Below are positions 30,715 to 39,707 of a stretch of DNA of 64,000 nt, piece after piece. Under the pieces are notes generated by a model, which saw only the letters and a program-made list of their open reading frames with translations, searched no databases and was not told the DNA's origin. Numbering within the stretch: the first letter of the stretch is position 1; each line of letters begins with the position of its first letter. The translations under genes were made by a program, and so were the position numbers. Origin of the DNA: Stenotrophomonas maltophilia (GTDB lineage: Bacteria > Pseudomonadota > Gammaproteobacteria > Xanthomonadales > Xanthomonadaceae); NCBI RefSeq assembly GCF_004684085.1, contig NZ_SRHZ01000029.1:150163-214162 (forward strand). Direction: 5' to 3'.

Positions 30715-32886
30715 ATGCCCGCCTGTATCCGCCCGCGCGCCCTGGCAACCGCCATCGGCACGACCCTGGCGCTGTTCAATACTGCCCACGGCGCCGAGCG
30801 CGCCCCCGCTGCGAAGACCTCGCAGCTGCCCACCGTGCAGGTCACGGCCGACCTCGATGGCAGCACCGAAACCTCGCGTTCCTACACCACCGATTCCATG
30901 GGCACGGCGACGGGGCTGTCGCTGACCTCGCGGCAGACGCCGCAGTCGGTCAGCGTCATCACCCGCCAGCAGATCGAGGACCGGGGCCTGCTCAGCACCG
31001 CCGATGCGCTGGCCACCGCTCCGGGCATTTCGGTCACGCGCAGTGATGCCAACCGCTATTCGTTCTCGGCACGCGGCTTCGACATTGACAACTACCAGTT
31101 CGATGGCGTGGTGATGCCGGTGCTGTCGCCATGGAACTTCGGCGAGAACAACCTGGACATGGTGGTGTACGACCGCATCGAGATCGTGCGTGGTGCCAAT
31201 GGCCTGATGACCGGTGCCGGCAATCCATCGGCTGCGGTGAACTACGTGCGCAAGCGCCCGCTGCGTGACTTTGCTGCCAGTGGTGGCATCAGCCTCGGCA
31301 GCTGGGACGCGCGCCGCGCCTGGGTGGATGTGTCCAGCCCGTTGAGCCGGGAAGGGCGTGTGCGCGGTCGTGTGGTCGCCGCGCAGGCAGAGGGCGACAG
31401 CTACACCGCTGGCCTGGACAGCACCGCCAAGACGCTCTACGGCGTGGTCAGCGTGGACCTGGGCGAGGACACCGGATTGATCGCCGGTATCTCCTACCAG
31501 GGCAACGACAATCGTGGCTTCGGCAGCGGCTTCGCGCTGTTCAACGCCGACGGCACGCGTACCCGCTTCGACCGTTCGGTATCGGCCACCGCACCCTGGG
31601 CACGGATGACCACCGATACCCGCAACGGCTTCTTCGATTTCAACCATCGCTTCGGGAACGACTGGCAGGCACGCGTGTCCTACAGCCGCTCGCACACCGA
31701 CATGGAGATGAAGCATCTCTACCGGGGCGGCTATCCCGATCCGGTTACCGGGGCGATGCCCAATGGCAACAGCTTCACTCGTTACGACGGCCCGGTGCGC
31801 CGCGAGGCAGTCAGTGTCAGCCTGACCGGTCCCTTCCAGCTGTTCGGCCGCCAGCACACGGCGTCCGTCGGCTGGTCGCGCTCACGCGACGAGATCGCAC
31901 TGGGGCAGTACCGCGCACTGGCCCCGTTGCCGCCGTTGGCCAGCTACCTGGACTGGCACGGGCCCGGTACGCCGGAACCGGTGTGGGCCAGCAGCAAGAC
32001 CCAGGCCGATGATCTGGACAACCAGCAGAGTGGTGCCTATGCAGTGGCACGGCTGTCGCTGGCGGATCCGCTGCATGTGATCGTCGGCGGCCGCTTGAGC
32101 AACTGGGAGACCGACCAGGTCTACTTCGGCAGCAAGCGCAAGTACCGCTACCGCAACGAGTTCGTGCCGTATGCCGGTGTGGTCTGGGACCTCAACGGCT
32201 ACAGCAGCGCCTACGCCAGCTACACCGGTATCTTCAAGCCGCAGAACAATCGCAACGAATCCGGGCAGATCCTCGACCCGGTCAGCGGCCGCAGCTATGA
32301 GCTGGGCCTGAAGGGCAGCTGGTTGCAGGAGCGCTTGAATGCGTCGGCAGCGCTGTTCCGCACCCAGCAGGACAACCTCGCCGAGGCCACCGGAGGTCTG
32401 GTCGAAGGCAGCACGCAGGCGGCCTACCGCGCGGTGAAGGGCGCAACCGTGGACGGCCTGGAGCTGGAACTGGCCGGCGAACCTCGGCCAGGTTGGAGCC
32501 TGGGTACCAGCTTCACCACCTTCATCGCGCAGGACGCGCAGGGCCGTGCGATCAACACAGCCAAGCCGCGCAGCCTGTTCAAGCTGTTCACCACCTGGCG
32601 GCTGCCGGGTACCTGGGACCGGCTGACGATCGGCGGTGGCGTGGACTGGCAGAACCGCATGTACCAGACCGCCACCGCGCCCGGAAATCGCCGGGTGCCG
32701 GTGGAGCAGCCCAGCTACGCACTGGTGAACCTGATGGCGCGCTACCAGTTCAGTTCCAATGTGTCGGCGGCGGTCAACGTCAACAACCTGTTTGATCGCC
32801 ATTACTATTCGCAGATCGGCTTCTACAACCAGGGCTGGTACGGGGCACCGCGAAACGTGATGTTCACGGTGAAGGTCGGCTACTGA
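30715..32886 (+). CDS. TonB-dependent siderophore receptor
   Basis: Outer-membrane ferric-siderophore receptor. The 723-residue product has a signal peptide (to about AHG, residue 26) and a plug beginning LPTVQVTADL. The TonB-siderophore family stretches RQTPQSVSVITRQQIEDRG, FDIDNYQFDGV and YDRIEIVRGANGLMTGAGNPSAAVNYVRKRP follow, then a barrel that ends in F-TVKVGY. No STN signalling domain is present, so control is probably by Fur and the adjacent AraC protein. ATG 30715 is chosen; an upstream start at 30670 lies inside the Fur-like box. The siderophore identity is not visible. Confidence 0.88.
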   Translation: MPACIRPRALATAIGTTLALFNTAHGAERAPAAKTSQLPTVQVTADLDGSTETSRSYTTDSMGTATGLSLTSRQTPQSVSVITRQQIEDRGLLSTADALATAPGISVTRSDANRYSFSARGFDIDNYQFDGVVMPVLSPWNFGENNLDMVVYDRIEIVRGANGLMTGAGNPSAAVNYVRKRPLRDFAASGGISLGSWDARRAWVDVSSPLSREGRVRGRVVAAQAEGDSYTAGLDSTAKTLYGVVSVDLGEDTGLIAGISYQGNDNRGFGSGFALFNADGTRTRFDRSVSATAPWARMTTDTRNGFFDFNHRFGNDWQARVSYSRSHTDMEMKHLYRGGYPDPVTGAMPNGNSFTRYDGPVRREAVSVSLTGPFQLFGRQHTASVGWSRSRDEIALGQYRALAPLPPLASYLDWHGPGTPEPVWASSKTQADDLDNQQSGAYAVARLSLADPLHVIVGGRLSNWETDQVYFGSKRKYRYRNEFVPYAGVVWDLNGYSSAYASYTGIFKPQNNRNESGQILDPVSGRSYELGLKGSWLQERLNASAALFRTQQDNLAEATGGLVEGSTQAAYRAVKGATVDGLELELAGEPRPGWSLGTSFTTFIAQDAQGRAINTAKPRSLFKLFTTWRLPGTWDRLTIGGGVDWQNRMYQTATAPGNRRVPVEQPSYALVNLMARYQFSSNVSAAVNVNNLFDRHYYSQIGFYNQGWYGAPRNVMFTVKVGY

Positions 32887-32903
32887 AGATGCTGTCGCGT
32901 CGG

Positions 32904-34010
32904 TCAGGGATCCAGCGGATCCATCGGATCGATGCGCAGCGATTCGGGAGCCGGCACGAATGCGATCGCGTAGGGCGAAACGCGTGAACCGACCTTGCCC
33001 GGAACGTAACCCAGTTCATGGCGGTTGCGCTCGCTGAAGGCGCTGCTAGCGACCGAATCGATATGCGACGGACTGCTGACCACTAGTGCCGGTTGCCGCG
33101 GCGGTGCCTGCAGGGCCGCCAGCAACCGTGCTGCATTGCGCAGGTTGGTGGTGGTGTGGCGGGCATACGGCTCGATGATGATCGCATCTGCGGGAATGCC
33201 GAAGCGTGCCATCAGCGCTTCGCGCATCTGCACCGCTTCGACGCTGCGGGTGCCGCGCGGATGTACCGCACCACCCGAGACGATGAGGAAGGGCGCATCA
33301 CCTGCCGCGTAGCGCTGCGCGGCCGCCTTCAGGCGCAGCTTGCTGCCGGCGCTGAGCGGGGTGGTCAGTTCATCCGGTCCCTGGCCCAGCACGATGATCG
33401 CGGTGTACGGATGCGCATTCCAATCAAGCTGCCGCGCACGCGCAAACGGCGCGGCGTTCATCCCCGCGCTGATGGGCTCGAAGCGGATCGCATCGAGGCG
33501 GTCATTGGCATCGAGCAGGCCTACCGCCACCGCGATGCTGTGATCGAAGGCGGTGTAGGCGGCGCTGGCGTCCACCTCGCTCATCTGCATGGCAATGGCG
33601 ACGTCGCCGGCCAGTCGCGTGCTGCCCGCCGCGCCGACCGGGCCGTCGATGGCATCGTAGCGGGGCGGCTGGCCCTGGCCATAGACGGAGAGAATGTTGT
33701 TGAGGCCCGCCAGCTCCCGTTCGATGGCCTCGGCGTGCGCGGGAGCCGCTGCGGTCAACAGGCCTGCCTGTGCGGGCGTCCAGCGTGCGGACGCGAGCGT
33801 GCAGGTGGCGGTCCGGCAGCGGGCCAGCTGCTGCATGCGTTCAGCCAGGAGGGCACGCGCATCACCGGGCAATGTATCGGGCGTCAACTGCATGAGGGTC
33901 GGGAACAGGCGTGCGGCCAGCGCGGCGCTGTCGCGGTCGTCGGCCGTCGCCGCAAGCGGCAGCGCTGCCGTGGCAAGCAGGACAATGGACAAGGCAAGTC
34001 GTTGATGCAT
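32904..34010 (-). CDS. YdcF/ElyC-type (DUF218) exported protein
   Basis: The 368-residue product has a signal peptide (about 1-24, ending ATA) and an all-helical N-terminal region with a CRTATC cysteine pair. The C-terminal DUF218 domain has IIVLGQGPDELTTPLS near residue 205, SGGAVHPRG near 245 and EPYARHTTTNLRNA near 282. Its ATG overlaps the stop of the TonB receptor upstream (TGATG) with AGGAG before it, so translation is coupled. DUF218 proteins act in envelope processes but their chemistry is poorly defined. A periplasmic step on the receptor's ligand is a guess. Confidence 0.75.
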   Translation of the reverse strand: MHQRLALSIVLLATAALPLAATADDRDSAALAARLFPTLMQLTPDTLPGDARALLAERMQQLARCRTATCTLASARWTPAQAGLLTAAAPAHAEAIERELAGLNNILSVYGQGQPPRYDAIDGPVGAAGSTRLAGDVAIAMQMSEVDASAAYTAFDHSIAVAVGLLDANDRLDAIRFEPISAGMNAAPFARARQLDWNAHPYTAIIVLGQGPDELTTPLSAGSKLRLKAAAQRYAAGDAPFLIVSGGAVHPRGTRSVEAVQMREALMARFGIPADAIIIEPYARHTTTNLRNAARLLAALQAPPRQPALVVSSPSHIDSVASSAFSERNRHELGYVPGKVGSRVSPYAIAFVPAPESLRIDPMDPLDP

Positions 34011-36505
34011 CACCAGCTCCTGCTCACCATCAGGCGGACGTTGCGGCCGAACAGCGGCCGTCCATAGATTGCCTCGGCCGAACCCTGTCCGGCCAGGGCA
34101 TCGGTGCGGGTGTTGCCCTCGGTGAGTCCCTTTTCATTGGTCAGGTTGTCGCCTACCAGCTGTGCGCCCCAGTTGCCGCGCTTCCATGAAACGCCCAGGC
34201 CCAGGGTCTGGTAGGCAGGCAGCGCCGTCTGGTTGAACAGATCAACATAGGATTTGCCGACCACGTCATAACGCAGCCAGGTCTCGAACTGGTCCTGGCC
34301 GTGCTGGAAGCTGAAGGTCGGGCGGAGGTTGCCGTAGAGCTTCGGCTCACGAACGATCTGCTTGCCGTTGACGGCAGCCGGATCGGCGCCGGAATCGTTC
34401 TGCAGGCTGTCGTACTGCGGATCGCTGATCGTGATCGAGCCGGCGATGCTGAACCAGTCCAGCGGCCGGAACAGCCCATCCAGTTCGATGCCCTTGGAGA
34501 CGGCGGTACCGATGAACGGCACCGACTGGTCATTGCGGCCGGTTGTCGGGTTGAACGCCACGAACGAGGCGTTGAGCGGGTCGAACTTCGTGTAGAACGC
34601 GGTCAGGTACAGGTAGGACCGGCCGAATCCGGCCTTCAGGCCCAATTCGTACTGGTCCAGCTGGGTCTGCACGATGGTGGGATCGATCGAGCGTGCCACC
34701 GATGAGTTGGGAACGATCTCCATGTGCGACACACGGGCGTAAGCGCCCACCGAAGCGGTGAAATCGAAGTTCGCACCCACGGTCCAGTTGGTCGCGGACG
34801 GATCCAGGCGATGGTTCTGGACGACACCGGTGAACCGACGCGTGGTGTTGTCGGCCAGTGTGTTGCGGTCGCCGAGGTCGACCTGCGCGGTCTGCTCTGC
34901 ATAGCCTTCATAGCGGTAGCGTTCATGGCGGATACCGGCGTCGAGCTTGAAGCGGTCCGTCAGTGTCCACGTGTCATTGGCGTACACCGCGAACATGCGG
35001 GCATCGACCTTGCCGCGATTGAGGGTGGTGGTGTAACGCAGCGTGCCCTTGTCGGTGACATAGCCCAGCGGGGCGCCATCGTTGCCGTAGGCCACCAGAT
35101 CCAGCAGGCGTGGCTTGCCGCGCATCTCCATCAGCATGTCCTGGTACAGGCTGAAAGCCGTGGTGCCGAAGAAGGCTGTGTATGCGCCGATGTTCAGATC
35201 GTGGCTGCCCCAGGCCGTTTCAAACAGCCGCGTCGCACTGACGTCGGCCTGGCCGGAGTAGAAGTCCGAATCTGCGGCCCGGTACTGGGCCGAGATCACC
35301 AGGCCGGAGTCGGCATAGGGATCGTAGGCGCTCGCCCCGTTGCTGCCGGCCAGGGCGTAGCCCATCCGCGCGACGCCGGCACCGAAGGCGGTACGGGCCG
35401 CGCCCAGATAGCCGTTGGCGAAAGCGCGTGCGTCGACCGGGTTGGTGGTCGAGTACAGCGCGTCGAAGGTGTTACGACCCTTGGTGTAGCCGGTTTTCAG
35501 CGAGATCGTCCAATCGCTGGCGGTATTCTCGTACTGGAAGCCGATGTTGCCGAAGCGCATGTGCCGGCCATCAGCCAGGTCGCGGTTCATGCCCTGCAGG
35601 ACGCCGCCGCCATCGAGGTACTTCAGGTTCACGCTGCGCAGCGACGGCGAGTTCAGCGTACCGTCGAAGTAGTCGATGTACGGGTCCAGCGGAACGCTGG
35701 GATTGCGCGGATCGGCGACCGGGATCGGCAGGTAGAACGTATTGTGGTCATCGACGAAGGTACCGCTGACCTTGAACCAGCTGGTGTCGTCGAAGTAGTG
35801 CTTGATGTTGCCGCGGATCTGTCCGCCCTTGTCGTTCGGGAAGCCGTTGTCGCGGTAGCCATCGTGCTGGCGCAGGAACCCACCGACTGCATAGAAGGTG
35901 TCCTTGCCGAGGGCGCCGGACTGGTACATCTCGCCGCGGTACAGCCCGGTGTCACCCACGGTCAGCTGGGCCTTGCCGTGGGTCTCTTCCGAGCCCTCGG
36001 CCAGGATGTTGTTGACGATGGCGCCGCCACTGCTCGCATAGATCGGCGCCGGGCCACCACGTACGATCTCCACCCGCTGGTTCATCACGTCGAACCGGTT
36101 CATGCCGTCGCCGGAATTGAAGAAGTGGCCATCCAGCTCCTGGTAGAGCGGCAGGCCGTCCTGCTGGAAGGCGATGAAGCCACGATCGGTGGGAATGCCG
36201 CGCAGCCGGGTGATGTTCTGCACCTCGCCTCCGGTGGCCTCGACATGGATACCAGGCACGGAGCCGAGCAGGTCGGCGTAGCTTTTCGGTGCGAGTTTCT
36301 GCACGTCTTCGCGGCTCAGTGAATTGACCGCGAAGGACGCATCGAAACGACGCTGGGTGCGTGCCGCACCGGTGACCACCACCGCATCCAGCGTTGCGGC
36401 GTCGGCGCTGCCCTTGTTCTGGACCGGGGCGTCCTGCGCAGAAGCGTTGCCGTGCAGGGATATCAAGGCCAGGGAGATTCCCAGGACCAAGGGGCTGATG
36501 TTCAT
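34010..36505 (-). CDS. TonB-dependent receptor, ROK-linked
   Basis: The 831-residue product has a signal peptide (to about ASA, residue 23) and TonB-box-like LDAVVVTGAARTQRRFD. The plug carries SYADLLGSVPGIHVEATGG and RVEIVRGGPAPIYASSGGAIVNNI, and the barrel ends in NVRLMVSRSW. There is no STN domain. The neighbouring ROK regulator and MFS carrier suggest a carbohydrate-type ligand instead of iron; that is inference. A strong palindromic operator lies 59 bp upstream, between this gene and the ROK gene. Confidence 0.85.
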   Translation of the reverse strand: MNISPLVLGISLALISLHGNASAQDAPVQNKGSADAATLDAVVVTGAARTQRRFDASFAVNSLSREDVQKLAPKSYADLLGSVPGIHVEATGGEVQNITRLRGIPTDRGFIAFQQDGLPLYQELDGHFFNSGDGMNRFDVMNQRVEIVRGGPAPIYASSGGAIVNNILAEGSEETHGKAQLTVGDTGLYRGEMYQSGALGKDTFYAVGGFLRQHDGYRDNGFPNDKGGQIRGNIKHYFDDTSWFKVSGTFVDDHNTFYLPIPVADPRNPSVPLDPYIDYFDGTLNSPSLRSVNLKYLDGGGVLQGMNRDLADGRHMRFGNIGFQYENTASDWTISLKTGYTKGRNTFDALYSTTNPVDARAFANGYLGAARTAFGAGVARMGYALAGSNGASAYDPYADSGLVISAQYRAADSDFYSGQADVSATRLFETAWGSHDLNIGAYTAFFGTTAFSLYQDMLMEMRGKPRLLDLVAYGNDGAPLGYVTDKGTLRYTTTLNRGKVDARMFAVYANDTWTLTDRFKLDAGIRHERYRYEGYAEQTAQVDLGDRNTLADNTTRRFTGVVQNHRLDPSATNWTVGANFDFTASVGAYARVSHMEIVPNSSVARSIDPTIVQTQLDQYELGLKAGFGRSYLYLTAFYTKFDPLNASFVAFNPTTGRNDQSVPFIGTAVSKGIELDGLFRPLDWFSIAGSITISDPQYDSLQNDSGADPAAVNGKQIVREPKLYGNLRPTFSFQHGQDQFETWLRYDVVGKSYVDLFNQTALPAYQTLGLGVSWKRGNWGAQLVGDNLTNEKGLTEGNTRTDALAGQGSAEAIYGRPLFGRNVRLMVSRSW

Positions 36506-36563
36506 CGGAGGGCGGCCATGCAGGGAAGGGGGACCGCTGCACGGTAGGTCCCGGCGATGACGG

Positions 36564-36593
36564 AATTGTTTACTTCGGCGGAAATAAACAATT
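36564..36593. promoter_or_regulatory. Palindromic operator, probably for the ROK regulator
   Basis: AATTGTTTA at 36564-36572 and its exact complement TAAACAATT at 36585-36593 are separated by 12 bp. The arms are AT-rich in an otherwise GC-rich region and resemble NagC/Mlc-type sites (TTN-rich arms). It starts 59 bp upstream of the TonB receptor ATG and its right arm runs into the stop codon of the ROK gene. Confidence 0.75.
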
Positions 36594-37749
36594 AAACGAT
36601 GGCGTCGGCGCCCAGCTGGTGGATCGGCAGCAGTGCCGCGCCCACCGATACCGCGGATCCTCCCAGCCGGGACACATGCACCTGCGGCAGGCGCAGGCTG
36701 TCCAGCGCGCTACTCCAGCGTGCCGGCTGCTGCAGGTGTTGCCCCAACGCTTCCAGTACCTGGCGGGGCAGGGAACCGGACAGGATCACAGCGCCTGGAT
36801 CGAGCCAGGCCACGCCGGTATTGGCCGCCGCGCCCAGCTGGTTGCCCGCGCGTTCGGCCCAGGCACTGATGATGCCGGCATGGCTGTCCAGACAGGCCTC
36901 CAGCTCGAACAGCGAAGGAATTCCAGCGCCGGCGTTGCGCAACGTGGCCAGCAGGTCGATGCCCGAGGGACGCGGTGCGTCCATGCGGAACAAGCGACCG
37001 ATGTCGCCGGCATTGCCGAATTCACCGCGCATCACATCACGCCGGTGGATCACGCCGCCACCCACGCCGTGGCCGACATACAGCAGCAGCGCCGAGGCGC
37101 AGTCGCGGATCAGCCCGCTGTCGTAGTATTCCGCCAGCGCCGCCAGGGTTGCATCGTTCTCCACCCAGACCGGAAAGCCAAAGTAGTCTTCGAAGAACTG
37201 GTCGTTGTCGATATCGCGCCAGCCATGCAGCCAGTCCACCGCATGCCGGCGTGCCGGACCGGTTTCGACCACGGGCCCCGGAACGGCCACACCGAGGCCC
37301 AGAAAGCGCGCGCGCATCAGTCCGGTGCTGCTGGTGAGGCTGCGCAGGCGCTGGTCCACGGCATGCACGAAATCGTGGGGATCTGCGCTGTCGAACGCGG
37401 TGGCATCACGGGCGATGACCTGGCCGGCGAAATCCACCAGTGCGATCTCCAGCCAACCCGGATGCACCGTGGCACCGGCGGCATAGCCGCCCCGACCGGA
37501 CAGCGCCAGTGGCACCGAGGGACGGCCACGCTGGCCATCGGACAGCTGTCCCTGTTCCTCGATCACTTCCAGCATCAGCAGTTCACGCGCCAGTCGGGTC
37601 AACGCGCCGTTGTGCATGCCCAGCTGGTGGGCGATGGTGATGCGGGGAACGGCGCCCATCGTGCGCAACAGCCAGATGATGCGCTTGTGGTCGGCCTCCA
37701 GTGCGATCAGCGGCTTGCGGCGCAGCCGCGATGTGGGGGCCAGACTCAC
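36592..37749 (-). CDS. ROK-family transcriptional regulator
   Basis: The 385-residue product has an N-terminal winged helix (about 20-85: ITIAHQLGMHNGALTRLARELLMLEVIEEQG) and a ROK sugar-kinase-like domain with GLGVAVPGPV near 150, VENDATLAALAEYYD near 190 and GHGVGGGVI near 216. The ROK zinc motif CxCGxxGC is missing: the GEFGNAGDIG stretch is followed by a Cys-free segment. GTG start 37749 overlaps the MFS stop. It probably represses its own operon through the palindrome just downstream. Confidence 0.88.
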   Translation of the reverse strand: MSLAPTSRLRRKPLIALEADHKRIIWLLRTMGAVPRITIAHQLGMHNGALTRLARELLMLEVIEEQGQLSDGQRGRPSVPLALSGRGGYAAGATVHPGWLEIALVDFAGQVIARDATAFDSADPHDFVHAVDQRLRSLTSSTGLMRARFLGLGVAVPGPVVETGPARRHAVDWLHGWRDIDNDQFFEDYFGFPVWVENDATLAALAEYYDSGLIRDCASALLLYVGHGVGGGVIHRRDVMRGEFGNAGDIGRLFRMDAPRPSGIDLLATLRNAGAGIPSLFELEACLDSHAGIISAWAERAGNQLGAAANTGVAWLDPGAVILSGSLPRQVLEALGQHLQQPARWSSALDSLRLPQVHVSRLGGSAVSVGAALLPIHQLGADAIV

Positions 37750-39047
37750 GGGCGCAGGCCCTCGGTACGTGCTGGCGGGATGGGCCAGGCCAATGCGGCC
37801 AGCGAAAGCAGGCTGCCGGCGCCGACCAGCGAGACCAGAGCGGCCGCGGTGCTCGGATCGCCCGCCTGTATACCGGGCAGCACTTCGCCCAGCAGCAACG
37901 AAGAGGCCGCGATGGATAGCTTCATGGTTCCGGTGAGCAGTGCAAAACAGCTGAGGTCATCGTCGCGTCCGCAATGGATGGCATGGCGACGGGCGATCAG
38001 CGCGGTGCGTCGCCACAGCACCAGGCCGACGCTGGCCACCGCCGTCCCGTGGATGGCGGCACATGCAATCGCTATGGGGGTGGAGGGGATGGTCAGGTAC
38101 ACGACAACGGTGGCGACGGCCAGCACCGACATCAGCGCAAGCATCCCGGTCTCGCTGTGCAGCGTTGAACGCAGGCGCAGGCAGAGCCAGGGGGCAAGTA
38201 CCATGCCCGCCACCATCGCGAAGGTCAGTGCTGCCCCGTGTTCGGCGAAGGGGAACAGACGCCCGGCCAGGCCTACCAGTGCCGTCTCTGCCGCTGCGGC
38301 CAGCAGAACCGGCAGCAGCGCCGGCAGGGGCAGGGCAACAGCACCGGGCATCCTGGTTGCGGACGGCCGTGAGGGCGCGGCGACGCAGGCCAAGGGCAGC
38401 GCGGCAGCCGTGATCAGCACGCCGATGATCATGCAGATCAGCAACGCGTCGCCACTACCCTGGGACGCAGGCGCACCGACCACGCCGAACAGCGTCGAGG
38501 CGACGCACAGCTTGGAGATCGGCACCACCACGGCGCGGGTCGAGACATAGCGCATGGCCTCGTCCTCGTCACGCGGCAGCAACGAAGTCAATGCGTTCTG
38601 CGCCACGTCGTAGACCGCATAGCAGCTACGGAACAGCAATGATGCGACCAGCAATGGCAGGAAGGCAGGTTCGGCCGCGTTGCCCGGGCTGAACAACAGG
38701 CAGGCGCTGGCCGCCGTGCCGAGCCCGCCGATGAGCTGCAGGCGCAGGGCCAGGCGCTGCTGGTTGCGCAGGCGGCTGAATACGGCGGCCAGCAGCAGAT
38801 CGAGCAGGCTGCTGTAGGCCAGTGAAATGGCCAGCAGCTGGCCGGTGTGGGCCGCCGACAGCCCCAGCCGGGCGTGCAGGTAGTAGCCCAGCACCAGATC
38901 CACGAACGACCAGACCAGGGTGCGGGCAAAGTGGCCGGCGGCATAGAGGTGCCGTGGCGAGGGCTGCGCGTTCAACGCCGTGTGCTGGGGGGAAGAGCCG
39001 GAGATGCTGGATCGTTCTACTACCCCTGTGTGACATCGTCCTGACAT
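37746..39047 (-). CDS. MFS-type transporter, first gene of the ROK operon
   Basis: Twelve-helix major facilitator-like carrier of 433 residues. The hydrophobic core starts around ARTLVWSFVDLVLGYYLHARLGLS near residue 41 and ends near AWPIPPA. The N-terminal 35 residues before the first helix are polar and may not all be translated, since no good RBS precedes ATG 39047. The stop overlaps the ROK start (GTGA). Substrate unknown; context suggests the product of what the TonB receptor brings in. Confidence 0.8.
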   Translation of the reverse strand: MSGRCHTGVVERSSISGSSPQHTALNAQPSPRHLYAAGHFARTLVWSFVDLVLGYYLHARLGLSAAHTGQLLAISLAYSSLLDLLLAAVFSRLRNQQRLALRLQLIGGLGTAASACLLFSPGNAAEPAFLPLLVASLLFRSCYAVYDVAQNALTSLLPRDEDEAMRYVSTRAVVVPISKLCVASTLFGVVGAPASQGSGDALLICMIIGVLITAAALPLACVAAPSRPSATRMPGAVALPLPALLPVLLAAAAETALVGLAGRLFPFAEHGAALTFAMVAGMVLAPWLCLRLRSTLHSETGMLALMSVLAVATVVVYLTIPSTPIAIACAAIHGTAVASVGLVLWRRTALIARRHAIHCGRDDDLSCFALLTGTMKLSIAASSLLLGEVLPGIQAGDPSTAAALVSLVGAGSLLSLAALAWPIPPARTEGLRP

Positions 39048-39166
39048 GACGGGTGGTCAGGCATTCAGCGAGTGGCTTGCACCCCCTGCCGCAGGCGTGC
39101 AGCATTCGCCCTGCTGCCCCCCACCACGCGTTACGCAGCGCTTTCTTCACTGGAACGGAGCAACGT

Positions 39167-39649
39167 ATGAAACTGTTGTCCGCTGTGTTGTTGTCTGCGC
39201 TTTCGCTCTCCGCCGTTCCGGCGCTGGCAGTGGAAGCTTCGCCCTCACCGCTGCTGGGGCGCTGGTCGCTGGATATCGCCACGTCTGCGCTTCCCGAAGC
39301 GCAGCGCCCGAAGCACGTGGTGCTGGAGTTCAAGGACGCCGGTGCGGGGCGTTGGAGTTCACACGTGGACATCGTCCTGCACGACGGCAAGACCATGAAG
39401 TCCGACGGCACGCTGGCGCTGGACGGCACGCCGGGGACCTTGTCCGGCACTTACGGCGCGGACAAGGCCAACCTGAAACTGCCGGCGCCGAACACTTTGG
39501 TGATGCAGCTGGTGGACCACGGTACGCCGGCCTCCACCCGCATCTATACCGTGGCGGCCGACCGTACGACGATGACCGAGACCAAGGCGTTCTACGGTCA
39601 CGACGGTACACCGATCCTGCAGACCAACCTGTTCAAGCGGATACCGTAG
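39167..39649 (+). CDS. Small secreted protein, function unknown
   Basis: The 160-residue product has a clear signal peptide (MKLLSAVLLSALSLSAVPALA, cut near residue 21) and a beta-rich domain. That domain starts SPLLGRWSLDIATSALPEAQRPKHVVLEFKD, like the GTW and W motifs of lipocalin-type folds. GGAACGGAG precedes the ATG. It is divergent from the MFS-ROK operon and converges with aceE. Confidence 0.72.
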   Translation: MKLLSAVLLSALSLSAVPALAVEASPSPLLGRWSLDIATSALPEAQRPKHVVLEFKDAGAGRWSSHVDIVLHDGKTMKSDGTLALDGTPGTLSGTYGADKANLKLPAPNTLVMQLVDHGTPASTRIYTVAADRTTMTETKAFYGHDGTPILQTNLFKRIP

Positions 39650-39707
39650 CGGCGCCGCCTGCGCCATGCCCATGGGGAAGAAATCCACGGGCATGGCACC
39701 GGCAGCC

